Below, in pieces: positions 1 to 12,702 of a DNA stretch of 64,000 nucleotides. Where the stretch lies: contig LUVW01000039.1 in assembly GCA_001661515.1 (NCBI GenBank), forward strand, positions 86,478 through 150,477. The letters run 5' to 3'. The stretch's first letter is position 1, and each line of letters starts with the position of its first letter. Position numbers and translations under genes: made by a program. The DNA is from Capniomyces stellatus (taxonomy: Eukaryota > Kickxellomycota > Harpellomycetes > Harpellales > Legeriomycetaceae). The notes beneath the pieces were generated by a model. The model did not search any database, was not told the origin of the DNA, and saw only the letters and a program-made list of their open reading frames with translations.

Positions 1-480
1 TTTTTTTTGGATAACAGAGACTTTCATCTTTAGTCTCCTCCTCCTCAAGTAACTTTTCCACCAGCTTTTTTCGGGCTGAAATGTGAACAAAGTCAGAATT
101 TGATGAGCTCTGGTAAAAGTTGACATAAATAGATTCATTTAGGGTGATTTCTCTAGCATCTTCCCACTTGCAATAGTCAAGTAGAATGTGCTATATTGTT
201 TTTGGATGTCTCTTATTGTACATTGGGCAGTATTCTTTGTACTTGGTGTTTATAAAGCGGCTGTTTGCTAGTCTTTCTGAGTTCGAAACACATCCGATTC
301 TTATTTTTCTTATTTCTTTGATTCCTTCTGAAAATAGTCAGGTGTGTTAAAAGTATCCTAGCATGTATGCTTGATAATAGAAAAGTGGTGACATATAAAA
401 CCACAGCCAAATTCTGAGTGGCAAAGAGAGGAATGGTGTTGGTTGATTATTGTCTTGTTGGGGAATCTGAATTTTCTCGG
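1..480 (-). mobile_element. Decayed C-terminal tail of a non-LTR retroelement-like polyprotein (relic)
   Basis: On the minus strand, one frame reads as a plausible protein tail interrupted by stops. It has a region SPLFYYQAYMLGYF, then two stops near 350, then a stretch ending in CPMYNKRHPKTI, a TAG at 191-193, and HILLDYCKWEDARE. Cys-Pro-x2, then His-x-Leu-Leu-x2-x-Cys, resembles the zinc-knuckle-like end found C-terminal to reverse transcriptase in LINE-type elements; one Cys appears replaced by Tyr. The frame continues to the window edge with an acidic tail. At least three in-frame stops show it is not functional. The rest of the element, if any, lies outside the window. The family assignment is inference from the motif pattern only. 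Confidence 0.45.
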
Positions 481-1086
481 TTTGGTACATGTCTATTTAT
501 ACCGAATATAAAGTGTGATTGTTCGGATATGTACAGTTTAGAAAATATAGACTGAATGATGTTTAGCTTTCGGTAACACTTTATAAAGCTGATCAGGTGT
601 TTACAAGTGTAGACATCGTCGCCATGGCAATATCAAGAATAATATAATAAGCCAAAGCCATCCATTGAACCCACCCAACAACTGCCCCCCCAAACAAAAC
701 TTTAGTAGTAGATTGTGGAAAGTTGGTGCTGGTTGAAACCGAATAAATGGCATAAACTTGTTTTATTGTTGGATTCCAAGCAGACCCAACTTTATTGAAG
801 CTGCAAGCGCAGGTGCATGGATATCCAAGTGTATGATTAAAAACAAATAACCAAGCCGTGTGTCCCCCCCAGCAATTCTCAATAACGACCAATAAACAAA
901 AAATAAAAAATCAAAAGTGGATTTGTGATATTAGAGTTGTAATTGGAATAATAAAGTTGGTTATAGTGATTAAAAGAAGAAAAATAAAAACTTGGAAAAT
1001 AAATAAAATAAGAGAGAGAAAAGGAAAAAAAAATATGAAATTAGAGTAATGAAAAGAAAAGAAATAAAAATGGGGAGGAAAGTTAG
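481..1086. other. Intergenic, downstream of UTP20
   Basis: The stretch lies between the retroelement relic and the UTP20 stop codon. It is A-rich from about 890 to 1080, probably including the UTP20 3' untranslated region on the minus strand. A 99-codon open frame on the minus strand at 593-892 has no ATG at its start and no recognisable family. I see no RNA gene. Confidence 0.5.
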
Positions 1087-4000
1087 TTAAAACTTGGATT
1101 TGACTTTGGAGGAAACAGAGAATCTGATACGTTTGTTGCTGTTTTCAGAGTTTTTGCGTTGTTTTTGGCGTTTTTTGGAGAGATTTTTCTTGTCTTTGAT
1201 GATGGCAAAGAGTTTGGGGTTAGAAATGGCCAAGTTGGCTTTTCTTTGTTTGCGTCTGTCTTTGTTTGAAGTGAGTTGGTTGTGAATTGATTGGTAGGTA
1301 ATAGAGTAGAGAGAAGTTCCGACTTGTGATTGGAAGAGAGCGATGATTTCAGCTAAAAATTCACCGTTTGAAGCGGGATTATTGTTGTTTTCGGTTGAAG
1401 TTGGGGTAGCTGAAAAGTGGTTGGGTTGGTTGGAGTAGATTAGATTGGATTTGTAGATTGGAGTAAGAAGAGTTTGGAGGTATGTGGAGGCCAAGTCTCT
1501 AGAAATCAAAGGGGTTAGCAAAGCGCAGTAGAGCTGGAAGATGAGGTGACGTTTTGTGTAGTTGTTTGGAGATTTGATGAGTTCGTAGTTTGATACCCTG
1601 GTGGATTTTCTCAGAAGCCAAGTGAATGATTCGTCTAAAGGAATTTTGGATAGGTAGTTGATATTTGAATCGTCAGTTTCATCCATTTCATCATCATTGT
1701 CATCATTGTCATTGTCATCATTGTCATCATCGTCGGTGTTGTTGATTTCGTCATTGTCGTTTTCGATTTCGATTTCGTTTTCGGAATCAGAACTAGAACT
1801 AGAACTAGAATTAGAATTAGAATTAGAGCCAGAATCAGAGTCGTTGTTATTGACAGAGTTTGACTGGCTTGATGGTTTGGATTTGATAGGTTTGGAATGG
1901 TTGGTGGTGGAAATAAAGACTTTGGAGATGAAAAAGAGGTTTTTGACGATTTGAGAGCCGTACTTTAAGTCGAGGTTGGGGCTGTTTAAAAGGACAAAAC
2001 AGTTGTTGGCGATGAATTTGAGGTTGTCAAAGGAGCAAAGCAGAGAGGGGATGAGGTCGGTATTGGTAGTGGGGGATGAAGAAACAAAGAGTTTCTGGGA
2101 GATAGGAAGAGAGTTGTACTCGGAGATGATGTCGTAAATATCGATTGAATCAAAAGTTGGTTCGGGATTGGAGGAGGGATTGGAGGTGAATTGGGTGGAG
2201 TGGATAGTGAGATTTTTGGGGGGAGTTGAGAGAAAAGAGAGGATTTGAGAGTCGGATTGTAGAGAGGAGAGTTCAGAGGACTTGAAGTAGGAGCCGATGA
2301 TGCGGGAGGAGGTGGACCTGACCCATTGATGTGGGTAGGTGGAGGAGGCAAGAACAAGTTGCCAAATAAAGGAGACGTTCTTGAGGAACATGGAATCGGA
2401 GGACGAGTCGAGAGAGGATTTGGAAGAGGGGTTGGTTAGATATGAGGCGTGGGGAGAGGCTAGAAGCTTTTCAAGAGAAAGTAGGGACAAGTAGAGGTGT
2501 TTCCATAGGTAAGTTGGGGGAGAGTCGGAGTTGGACTTGAGTGGGGCGTTTGATTGAATGAGGGAAGAGATGTTGAGGGAAAAGTTTGGATACTCGGAGG
2601 ATTTCCAAAAGAAGGAGGGGAGGGAAATGGCAGCGAATAAAGAGTTGATGATTTGTTTGATTTGGAGGTTGGAAAGCAGGCAGGAAGAAGGGTTGGGGGA
2701 AGAGAGGAGGGAGTCGATGATGATGCCAAAGGTTTGGAGGGAAGCGATCCAGAGTTTGAAGTTTGGAGGAGAGTCTGCCGAGTTGGGGTTGGAGTGGAAG
2801 TGGGCGATTGGGTTAGAGGACCAGAGAAGAAGGAGGTCGAAGCAGGAGTTGAAGGAAGGAGAATCGAGTCTGAGGAAAAGGTTGGAGAGGAGGTGGGAGG
2901 CCATTTGGCGGTTGTCAGAGTTGGAGTCGTTGACCTGGACGAGGATGATTGAGACAAAGAGGTTGAGGTAGATATCGGGTTTGAGGAGGAGATCGTTGGG
3001 GAATTTGGAGATGATGAGGTGGAAGATGTCAAGAACAGCAGCACGGCCAATATCGAGTTGGTAAGAGTTGGCATTATTGGTGAAGAAGGAAATGTAATTG
3101 GCGATTTTCTGGTGGCCAAGTGGGTAGTCCATGAGGAAGTTGAATAGGATGGCGGTAGATTGTTGGCGAGAAACTTTGCTGTAGCTGGTGATCATGATTT
3201 GTTTGATTGAGTTGTCGATTAGGTCGTAGAGGGATGGGGAGATGAGGCGTTTAGCAATGATTTGTTTGAGGAGGTTGAAGCAGATTGATGAGGTTGTTGG
3301 GGATTCGATGTTTGAGGAGATCAAGGAGATTAAAAAGTCAAGGGAACTTTGTGAGAATAGAGGAGAGGGTTTGGAAGTAGAAGAAGAGGAGGAGGAAGGG
3401 TTGAGAGAGTTGGGGGAGTTGGAGATGATTGCGGCGAGAAGGTTAATTGCCATTTTGTTAGTTTGAGAGGAAATGTCAGAATTGGATTTAAGCAAGTTGA
3501 TGCATTTCTTTGTAATAACAGGAGAACCAGCAAGTAAAGAAGGAAGGTTGAGGCGGATGAGTTTAGAGAGGAGTTTCATGGCAAGAACAACGACAGAGTC
3601 AAAAGGACTAAACAAGCAGTTGCCAACAACATCAACAAAGGGGTCAAGAAGAGATAGGGTTAGAGGCAGGGAAGTGTTTAGTTGGTTGGTTTTAATTGAG
3701 GAAAGAACGACGGCAATTCCAAACTCGGCAAAGATATAAGTGAATGACGAATTGGATTTAGTGTCAGTTTTAGTTGTAGTGGTTGTATTGGTTGTTTTAG
3801 TTGTAGTGGTTGTATTGGTTGTAGTGGTTAAGGTTGAGGAGAATATGAGGGCGTGACAGATTTTGCAGAGGGTTTTTGGGTCAAAGGAAGCGTTTTTAGA
3901 GATTCCGTTTGCAATTGAGAGAAGGAGGTCTTGGACAGAAGTGATGAGTTTAGGGTTAGATTTAGCGGAAGCGAGGATGAGATCGCGGAGAGGATTGATG

Positions 4001-7000
4001 AGTTTAGGGAGGTTATTGAGGTTAGTTAGGGAGGCGAGGATTTCAAATGATTGAGCGGACTTGTTGACTTTGATTTCTTTGTATGAAGTGGAAGAGTTGT
4101 TGGAGTGGCGGCTAGACTTTTCATCGGCAACAGAGCCAAACAAGTCGGAGATAAAGATGGGGACCAAGAGGTCGATGCAGGAATCGATTTGACCAGGCAA
4201 GAATTCGAGTTTGATGGAATTGAGGATGGAGAAGACAGAGTAACCAACAACGTGTTTCATAAAGCCGATTTTCAAGGTAGATTGCATGGCTGTGATGACA
4301 AAGTGGAGGTAGTTTGGACCGAGAATAACGAGGATTTTGGAAAGAACCTTGCGGACGTTATCTCTGGTTTCAAAGCTTCTTGCCTTGAGGAGGTTACACA
4401 GCTGGACAAGAAGACTTGGGAGTAGTTCGTTGAGTTTGGAAGGAGGTAAGTGTTTGAGGATTTTGACGTATGACAAAGCAACGGGAATCCGTAGAGCAAT
4501 TGAATTGTCAGCAATTTGGTTTCCAGCAGACGACTGGTGAGAAGAAGGAGTTAGTAGTTGTTGTTGATGAGGTTTTTTAGAATTAGAATTAGAATTAGAG
4601 TTTGATTTAGATTTTGGTTTTTGTTGTTGGTGTTCATTGGTAACCATAGACTTTAGTTTAGGCAGCAAGAAATCGGTTACTTGCGAGTACTGACGCAAAC
4701 GCACTTCTCCATCAACTGAGGTAAAATCGTGGGAGAAATTGTCAAGAATCTTGTTGACTAACCGGACCAAAGTTCGTTCAAGCAATGGATCTCGGTCAAT
4801 CATAGTCAAGTACCGCCTGACCATTGCAAGGTAATCGGTAAAAGCCAATTGTTTCGATACAACACTAATAGTTTCAATGAGACTACTAACAAGTGAATGT
4901 TCGGTTTGCAAGTTGCTGGTGAACAACATTGCCTCAAACAACGGCACAAACAGTTTTGTAAGCAACCCACATCCCAACTTTGCATTCGTTACAGTCAATG
5001 AAAACCTGTTGAGTGCTCTTACCTTCCTGTGCATTTGGATGTGATTGATGTTGTTGAAAAATGATGATTCGGATTTATTGTCATCTGCATCCAACACCTC
5101 CAAGTCCCCAAACACTCCTTGCCTCCTCACCCGCGAAACACTCCGTGCTACCTCCTCCATCACCTTGACAAACTCACTCCTAATAACTTCGTTCCTATTT
5201 CCAAACCCACGTTTCATTGCAGGGTAAACCACGTGTTCCACCAACGCCATCAAATCATCGCTGTTCACTTGACCAGCCAAACGGACAAATCGGACCATCC
5301 CAAAAGTCCCGTTAATTCTAATCGACGTCTCCGCCTCATCATTCATAAAAAACACCAGGTTGTGTACTACCGGCAACCAACCAAGCTTCATCAGCCGTCC
5401 ATCACCAACACTTTCAAACTCCATAAACGCTGCTAATCGGGTCTCAAAGTCTATTCGGTCACGCAACTTGTCCTTGTTTATCGCATTTAGCCTGCTCACT
5501 AACCCAACCACGTACCCCAGATCCTCACCATCACTGTTGAAACTCAAGTAAAAGTCCACACACTTGCCCAGCCCCTGGCACAACAACTCCCTCGACCCCT
5601 CATCCTCTACCACACTGAAACTGTTCGATATGAAGCTATAGTACTTTTGGAACACTTTTATTCGCTCCTCACTGCTACTGTTTCCAAATATCAATGGCAA
5701 AAACTTGTCCACCAAGTTCAGAATGTCCGCCTTTGTACCGTCACTGATCCGGTTACCCTGGCTCTTGACAAACGGAACTAAAATGTCCAGCATTTGCTCT
5801 GCCTCTGCCGGATTGCTCGTCAAAAACAACGCCGTCTTGCTCAGCACATTTATCATCCGCACCACCAGCCGCGAGTTTATAAACTTTCCGCTCTTGCTCC
5901 GTCCCATCACAAAGTAACGTCTGATACTCTCAATCATCAACAACGCATTCCCCCTCAGTCCCTCCAACGACACTGCCTTCACCCGACTCAACATCTCCTC
6001 ACTACTACTCATAAAGTACTCGTTGCCTCCACCCACTTTCTTTTTGCTCTTGTTCTTGTTCTTGTTCTTGTTTGCTGCTGTTTCTTCTTCATCAACTAAA
6101 CAAATTCCAACCATTCTTTCAATCACCACCAACACTTTGCTCACTACCAAACTCGACACCTTCTTTGCCCCCAACATTCCTATCATCCCTCCCAACACCT
6201 CCCCATTCGCCACCCACTGCATCGTGTCGCTATAACTAAACAGCTCGCTGATAAACTCTAAAATACTCGACATGCTCTGCGTGTTCTCCACCTCCAATTT
6301 TCCCACTCTTGGCCCAACAACTACCCGCATTATCTCCTCCCGGTACCCTTCATATTGATTCGTCCTCATAGCTTGTGGATACACCTTGATCAAACTTGTC
6401 ACCAATCTTGTCGACAACTGCCTAATCTTTATCAACTGCTTGTATCTATGAACCCCAACTACCTCTTCATTATCATTATTTTCCTTTTCTTCTTCATTAT
6501 CATTATTTTCCTTTTCTTCTTCATTATCATTATTTTCCTTTTCTTCTTCATTATCATTATTTTCCTTTTCTTCTTCATTATCAATATCTTCTTCTTCTTC
6601 ATTATCAATATCTTCTTCTTCTTCTTCTTCTTCTTCTTCTTCTTCTTGGTCATTGTCTAGATTCTTTATTGCATTATCCAAATCCTTAATCTCATTATCT
6701 AAATCCTCCATTTCATTATCAAGATCCTCCATCACCACATCTAAATCTTCCATAACTTTATCCACACTATCCACATTATCCACCTGCATATCACTGGATT
6801 TACTTGTAACACTGTTATTGATTTGGGTTTGGACATTGTCAAGAGTGGTTAACGAAACTTGCATAAACTTGTCAATAATGGGCTCAGACTTGATTCCAAG
6901 ACTTTTGACAAGTTCATGTGCCAAATTCAAAAACCCTATTACTGTTGGAAGTGGTGGAAGTGATCCTGGTTCTGCTTGCGTAAACGGCTGGAGAATCAGA

Positions 7001-10000
7001 TCTGCAAACCCGCTAATGTGACCAGGCACTTGCAGCCTTGACAGGAAATTCAAAATAGCCAAACGTCGCATCCTCATGTCCGTCTTATTACTCGAGTTTC
7101 CATGCTTTGTTATCAGCCGTCCATACAACAGCCGTAGCAATATCTCTACAAACTCTCCAAACATCACCGCTGACTCGTCCAGCTCCAATCCCAACAACGT
7201 CTCCTTAAACAACTTGCTGTCAAGAAGATTCTTCAACGAACTGCTGTACAGATTCTTAAAGTCCTGGTTGTGGAACTCAATAATCACATTCAAACTCTTT
7301 GACTGCGTCTGCAAGTCACCTGACCGCAACTTATTGGTACAAAATCCATACAAAAACTCTTGATTCTCCTTGCTCAACTTCTTGGTCAACGTTGTCAATG
7401 TAAACTGGCTGAATATGTCCAAGTACCCAAACACCCTGTTCTCCTTCCCAGAAACCCCCCTCCCAACAACTACAACATCCCCGGTATCACCCCCAACCAC
7501 CTCAATCTCACGCCTGAAAAGCCCAACCATCTCGTTGCTCCTCCTCTCTGCAATACTCTTGGTCCGCACAATCGCCTTCAAAAAGTTGCCCACCAAAGTC
7601 TCAACATCTACTCGGTACCCCTTCACCACGGCATAATCGGTCTGCTGGCCCATCACCTCGACAAACAGCTTGCCATGGAACGTCGCCATCAGCCCCTCCT
7701 CGCCCTCCATCACTGCCGCCGCATCGCTACTCACGCACTGGAACCGCGTCTCGTTTGGACACTCTACCTGAATCCCATCAACCAACTCACACTTGATAAA
7801 CCGCATATGACTTCTAAACACCTCCATTCTCTCAATAAACCATTTCTCTTCCTCCTTTATCCTGTCCCCTTCCTCCATCTCTGCCCTGCTCGTTACCCGG
7901 CCACTGTAAAACTGATCCAGTCTCTTGCTCATCTGCCCATACACCATCTCCTGCACCTCCGCTCCTCCCCCACTGCACATCTCGCCAATGTGCTTGAAAG
8001 CCTCCTTCCACACCAACGACAAGTTTGTGCCCAGCAACGACACCACTACATTCACCATCACCTGCTTCATCACCTTCCCAACACCTTCCTTATTCACCAA
8101 CACTACCATCCTCCTCACGTGGTTCATCTTCTCCCGGTACTGCTCCAAACTCACCCCAACAAACTCTGCATTGTAACTCGTCTCAACCACTTCCGCATCC
8201 ACATCACTGCTATACTCAAACCTCTTCAGCAGCCCCAGAATCCCTACCCGCAAGTTGTGCAAGTCCGATGACAACTCCTCCACCATCCTCTCCACCACCC
8301 CCAAGTCTCCCCCAACCATCTCTTCAAAACTTGGCCTAACCATTCCCGCTAATTCCCCCAACCCACACACAAACTCTGCATTCCCAACCAGCCCCAAATT
8401 CTCTCTCACTACCATCCTCATTTCTCCCCACAACCGCCCCACTACTTCCCGGTACTTTTCCTCCTTTTCCCTCCCAATCTCCCCTATCATCCCCAAACAC
8501 ATCCCCATCAAAGTCCCATATCTCTCCATTTCCCCCTTCTTCTTCTTCTTCTTCTTCTTCTCACCTCCACTCTTCTGCCCCACCAGCTGCCCAACCATCT
8601 CCTTTACCTTTCCCATCAACACGTCCTGGTCAACCGCAACCACTCTTGCCACCTGCATCGCCATAAACAACACGTCTTCCTCCTCTTTTGACCCGCTCTC
8701 TTGGATCCGTGCAACGCTGCTTTTACTCACTAGCCTCAATATCCCCTCCACAAACGACTCTCTCTTACCGCCTTTCTTGCTTGCGCTGTCCTTGGCCCCC
8801 TGGAGTATCACTTTTCCGTCCTTGTTAATCACCATCGACAGATTTGCTCCCTTTCCTCCCAGCAGATCCATCTTGATCAAATGTGCCCACCCAATCAGCA
8901 CCTGCTTCTGCCCCTTTGTCACCAACATCTCCCCCCTCTCCAAACTCTCCATCCCCCAGCTCTCCACGCTCAGCCTCGCCATAAACGGCAACATAATCTG
9001 GTTGAAGTTCTTCCACTCCAGCTTCGCCAGCCCCAGTGCCACCTCAAATCCCTCCCCAATCACCATCTTCTTCCGTGTCATCTCATAGTACCTTTCCATA
9101 CTTATTCTGCCCACTGATATCAGCTCCTTCATATCTGCATACATAAACACCCCGCTAATCAGCTTCCTGTGGCTCCCCCTCAACGCTTCGTCCAAATCCT
9201 CTTCCTGCTCAATCAGTTTCGTTATCGAGTCCACAACCTTCATCATCTCCCCGCCATCCCCAACCCTCGTCCCCTTACGCACAACTACTCCAACAACAAG
9301 CAGCTCCACCAGGTACCTCAGCCCTAATCCCTTTCTCTTCTTCTCCTCTACATCCGCCCCCTTCCTCACCCCCTCCATCTGCCTGCTAATCGCTCTCTTG
9401 ATCTCCCCAAACATCTCCACAATATCACTTGCCCCGGCAGAGTGGTGCAAACTCATCTTGAACACACTCACCACCACCTTGCTCACTTCCTCCGCTCCAG
9501 ACTTTTCATCTACCATCCCCACCATCGCCTCTATCATCCACCTGAATATCTCTCCTCCCTTTGAGTACAGCTTCCCATCCACACTCTTTATGCTCTCGTA
9601 AAACATCATGCTCACTCCCTCCACAAACCGTTTCGTCTTCTCCTCATCCCCCCTCCCCCCCATCTCCTCCACCATCCCAAACACATGGCTGCAGAACTCA
9701 TCCCCGCTCCTCTTGCTCAGCTTTCGCACCATAAACGAAATGCTCTCCGCTCCAAACCGTCTTATATGGCCCCTCTGCTTCTCCATCCCAAACAACCCCT
9801 TCATTATATCAAACGTTCCCCGCAGATCCTTGCTCACGTGTTTGCTCAGGTACTTGAACAGAAACGCCATCGCATTATAACTCCCCTCCACTATCTCAAC
9901 TCTACTGTCCTGCACATGCCCCACAATCGACCCCAACACCCTCTCGTAAAACTGGTAAAACTCCCCCTGCAAATCCCGCGCTAAACTAATCACCAGCTCA

Positions 10001-10456
10001 AACAATGGCTCCAACGCTAAACTCCCCTTCCTATCCATATACTCCAGTACCAACTCCACTACCTGCTCCTTATGGTACAACAACTGCGCCAATGACTGCC
10101 CATACTTGTATACCTGAACACTAAACTCCTTATAGTCATGCGTACAATTTAAATCCGCCCACTTTTCCAGCGTATCCCCAAAGTACGACCCCGTTTCCTA
10201 CAATCACACAATCACAATTCTCTTTATTGCCTACCATAACCTTCTCTCATACTCTCGCATTCAACATACCTCCCCCATACCCTCTACCAACTCTACAATT
10301 TCTATCAATTCTACTTACCAGCACTGCATCAAGATCTCTTTGAATTCTTTTTGAAACTGTAACATTTATCCTTTCTACCCTCTTATTAAATGTCTGGTAC
10401 TTGAATCTATTTGTTCCCTGCCCCGTGTTCAACTGACTAACTGTCTCTTGTGCCAT
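1087..10456 (-). CDS. UTP20: U3 snoRNP / SSU processome HEAT-repeat protein UTP20
   Basis: UTP20 is a giant helical-repeat scaffold of the 90S pre-ribosome needed for 18S rRNA maturation in the nucleolus. Two exons: 10456-10319 and 10197-1087, with a 121-base intron (GTAAGT..TAG), giving about 3082 residues; yeast (about 2490) and human (about 2785) proteins are shorter. Exon 1 carries the conserved RFKYQTFNKRVERINV stretch and exon 2 opens with ETGSYFGDTLEKWADLNCT, both typical of the UTP20 N-terminus. RRFGAESISFMVRKLSKR matches the family's first repeat block. The extra length comes from low-complexity inserts: acidic Glu/Asp/Asn repeats (6.46-6.77 kb) and a Ser/Asp-rich segment near the C-terminus (1.67-1.85 kb). 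The end is lysine/arginine-rich, as expected for a nucleolar protein. The start at 10456 is the first ATG before the conserved block. Base composition of the coding strand changes from G-rich (5') to C-rich (3'). Confidence 0.93.
6463..6770 (-). repeat. Coding minisatellites and GAA run inside UTP20
   Basis: Four near-perfect copies of a 27-base unit (6469-6577) encode the nonapeptide NDNEEEKEN. Two 24-base variants follow, then an uninterrupted GAA/TTC run (about 6610-6647) encoding polyglutamate, and a looser 21-base repeat encoding variants of the heptad MEDLDNE. All units are multiples of three, so the frame is kept. The segment lies between conserved UTP20 blocks and probably forms a disordered acidic loop. 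Confidence 0.9.
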
Positions 10457-11367
10457 CGTTGTATATACCTTCTTTCTTTCTTTCTTTTTATCTATCTACT
10501 CTGTATATCCTTTGTTTCGTGTCTTCACTCTTCCTTTTAACCTTCTCTTATTGTCAAAAATATTTCCCTTTTTTTTCTTTCCTCCCTTGCCTTATCAACC
10601 AATTTACTCTTATATTATGCTATCGCTTTTGGTATTTTGGCTTTTTTTCTTCTTTTTCTCGGGTGAGGTTTTTTTTTCTTTCGTTTCAATTGTTTATTCC
10701 GACTCTCTATTCTAAAACTATCTATCCAATATACTATTTAATATCTCTGACTTTTTTAAATCAATAAATGTATATTTTTCCAATTTAAATGTATAAAAAA
10801 AACCTTAACTAACTACTTTTCTCTTATTCCCTCTCTTCATTTAATACTCTTGTTTATTTCAATTTCAATTTGATTTTTTTTTTTTTTCATCAACTTTCAA
10901 ATCGAAATTAAATAAATAAAAAAAAAATGTTGGAAAATATTTTTTTTTTCCTCGTTCAATCAATTTATTTTTTTTTTCTACCAATTTTTTTACTTTGATT
11001 CAAATCCCACCAACTTTGCCTCTCGACTTTAATTTTGCTTTTACCCAAATAATTTTTCATTCCAACTAACCAATTCCAACAATTATTCTCCCTCCTACTC
11101 TTTGGTTCCCAAACTAGCAAATCAATGCTCTCATTTTCCACACTCTACTCATTTTTGCCTAGTAGTCCTATACTAAGACTTGCCTTATTTATAAGATTTA
11201 TTCATTTATGTTTTCAAAAGTGCATTACAACTAACCAATAAACTTTTTTATTATTGTAAATGGAAATATAAACTAATCTATCTATACACCAACAACCTCC
11301 CCTTTTTTTTCATTGATTTTCCCTTTGTTTTCTTCCTCTCATCCATATTGGTAACATCGCTACCCTG
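10457..11367. other. Intergenic: UTP20 promoter side and 3' flank of the DUF218 gene
   Basis: The plus strand is rich in T tracts and CTTT repeats (for example 10468-10490), as in other upstream regions of this window. It should hold the UTP20 promoter and 5' UTR on the minus strand and the 3' end of the DUF218 transcript. No coding frame with family similarity was seen. Confidence 0.6.
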
Positions 11368-12702
11368 CTAAATTGTCCATGGTAGAATTCCTTCATACAA
11401 GCTCACTCCATCTTCAGGACAGTGGCCAATCAACGAAGTCAGTTCTTTGCATGAAAGCGAGTATCCGTGATGCCGTTTAAACGGATTTCGCGACTCTTTC
11501 TTCTCCTTCAACTCCCTCCTGCATCCATACAGATCCTTTTCAAACATCCCAAATCCATACTGCTTTTCTCCTCTCTCTGCCTCCTCAAGATTCAACTTTG
11601 GGTCAATCCCAACATAGTTAAACCTACCACATTTTTATCTACTCATTAGCTCTATTCGTGTTGCTAGTGTTATTCACATTTATCAACCCCCCCCCCCCCC
11701 CNNNNNNNNNNNNNNNNNNNCCCCCCCCCCCCCTCAGCCAACTCACCTTATACTTGGGTATCGGATTGCCTTTCGGTGCAGATTCATAAACCGTTTCTTC
11801 TTAAACTCAAACCCCACCACTGTAATCCTGACTGGGTAATTCCCTGTTATCTCTTTAAACCGACATATCGAAAACAACAGATTCTCATACGAATCCCTCG
11901 CAAAATCCTCTGTCAACACTCGACCCATAATCTCTTCTGTTATCCACCCCAAATTGTTTGCTGCCACCTAATCACCACATTTTACACCCACCAACAAGCA
12001 AAAAAATTAGCTACACTCTATACACTCTGATTTATACTATCATTAACAACTAAATGTACTTGCCCAGTATCCCTGCGCCTCTGTGTTTATACTAGGCACA
12101 TTTCTTGTTGCTCCCCTATTTTTTTTTAAATCCCATATCATTAATCATCAAATCACTTTCTGTCCAAGTCCTTCATTTACTCTACCAAGTACTATCCAAT
12201 CAAAGCATAGAATTTTATCTGCCAACTGTTACCCTGAAAACAACAGCAATGCACTATCGTGCTCCTTCAGCACCTCAATTGCTCCCCCAATGTGCTCCAA
12301 GTATATTCCAATCTCGCCTTTTTGGATCGGATTCAAATCCCAGTTCCTTTCGTCCAAAGGCGACCCCTCTCCATTATACACTGAATGTCCTGGAACCATT
12401 ATCAAATCCGTATACTCTTTGTAATCTATCGGCTTCAGCTTCTTGTTCATCATTGTCCCGTGTGTATCCTCCGAACGCGGCGTGTCCTTTAGAGCATCTT
12501 CTATTAGCTTTGGCAAAGACAAGGGCGCCGGTCTCGTGATGTAATATATATTCATCACCACCGATACAAACAACATTAACGGTATAACCCCTCTAATCTG
12601 CTTCAAGGTCACCCGCCTTCTCGCTGTCTTTTTCGTTGACCATGGCTCTGTGCTGCTCACCGCTGGTATTTTAATCCGTATAAATGGCGCTTTACTTGAC
12701 AT
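11368..12702 (-). CDS. Fungal DUF218 family membrane protein
   Basis: Four exons: 12702-12233, 12091-12064, 11967-11747, 11623-11368, about 324 residues. It belongs to the conserved fungal DUF218 family typified by S. pombe SPAC57A10.07, of unknown biochemical role. Seen: one N-terminal membrane segment ([18 protein letters not shown], about residues 38-55), then [53 protein letters not shown] with [33 protein letters not shown], and a C-terminal [11 protein letters not shown], all in family order. Exon 2 is only 28 bases. Its downstream intron fits best as GC-AG (donor GCAAGT, acceptor TAG), giving GYW-VAANN; a GT donor 4 bases further in with a CAG acceptor would give GYW-ATNN. The third intron (11624-11746) contains poly-C and 19 unknown bases, so its length is uncertain but the coding frame is not affected. 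Confidence 0.85.
11687..11733. repeat. Poly-C tract with assembly gap
   Basis: A run of 15 C, then 19 N (11702-11720), then 13 C. It lies in the third intron of the DUF218 gene, where the transcript would carry poly-G. The unknown bases are probably unresolved homopolymer, so the true length is not known. Confidence 0.9.

Noticed and set aside
593..892. 99-codon minus-strand open frame with a hydrophobic C-terminal half
   Set aside because: It begins at TTG, has no ATG, no convincing splice acceptor and no family similarity.
7360..9088. Long plus-strand open frames of 303 and 277 codons
   Set aside because: They lie antisense to conserved UTP20 sequence; His/Pro/Ser/Thr-rich content is a by-product of the skewed composition.
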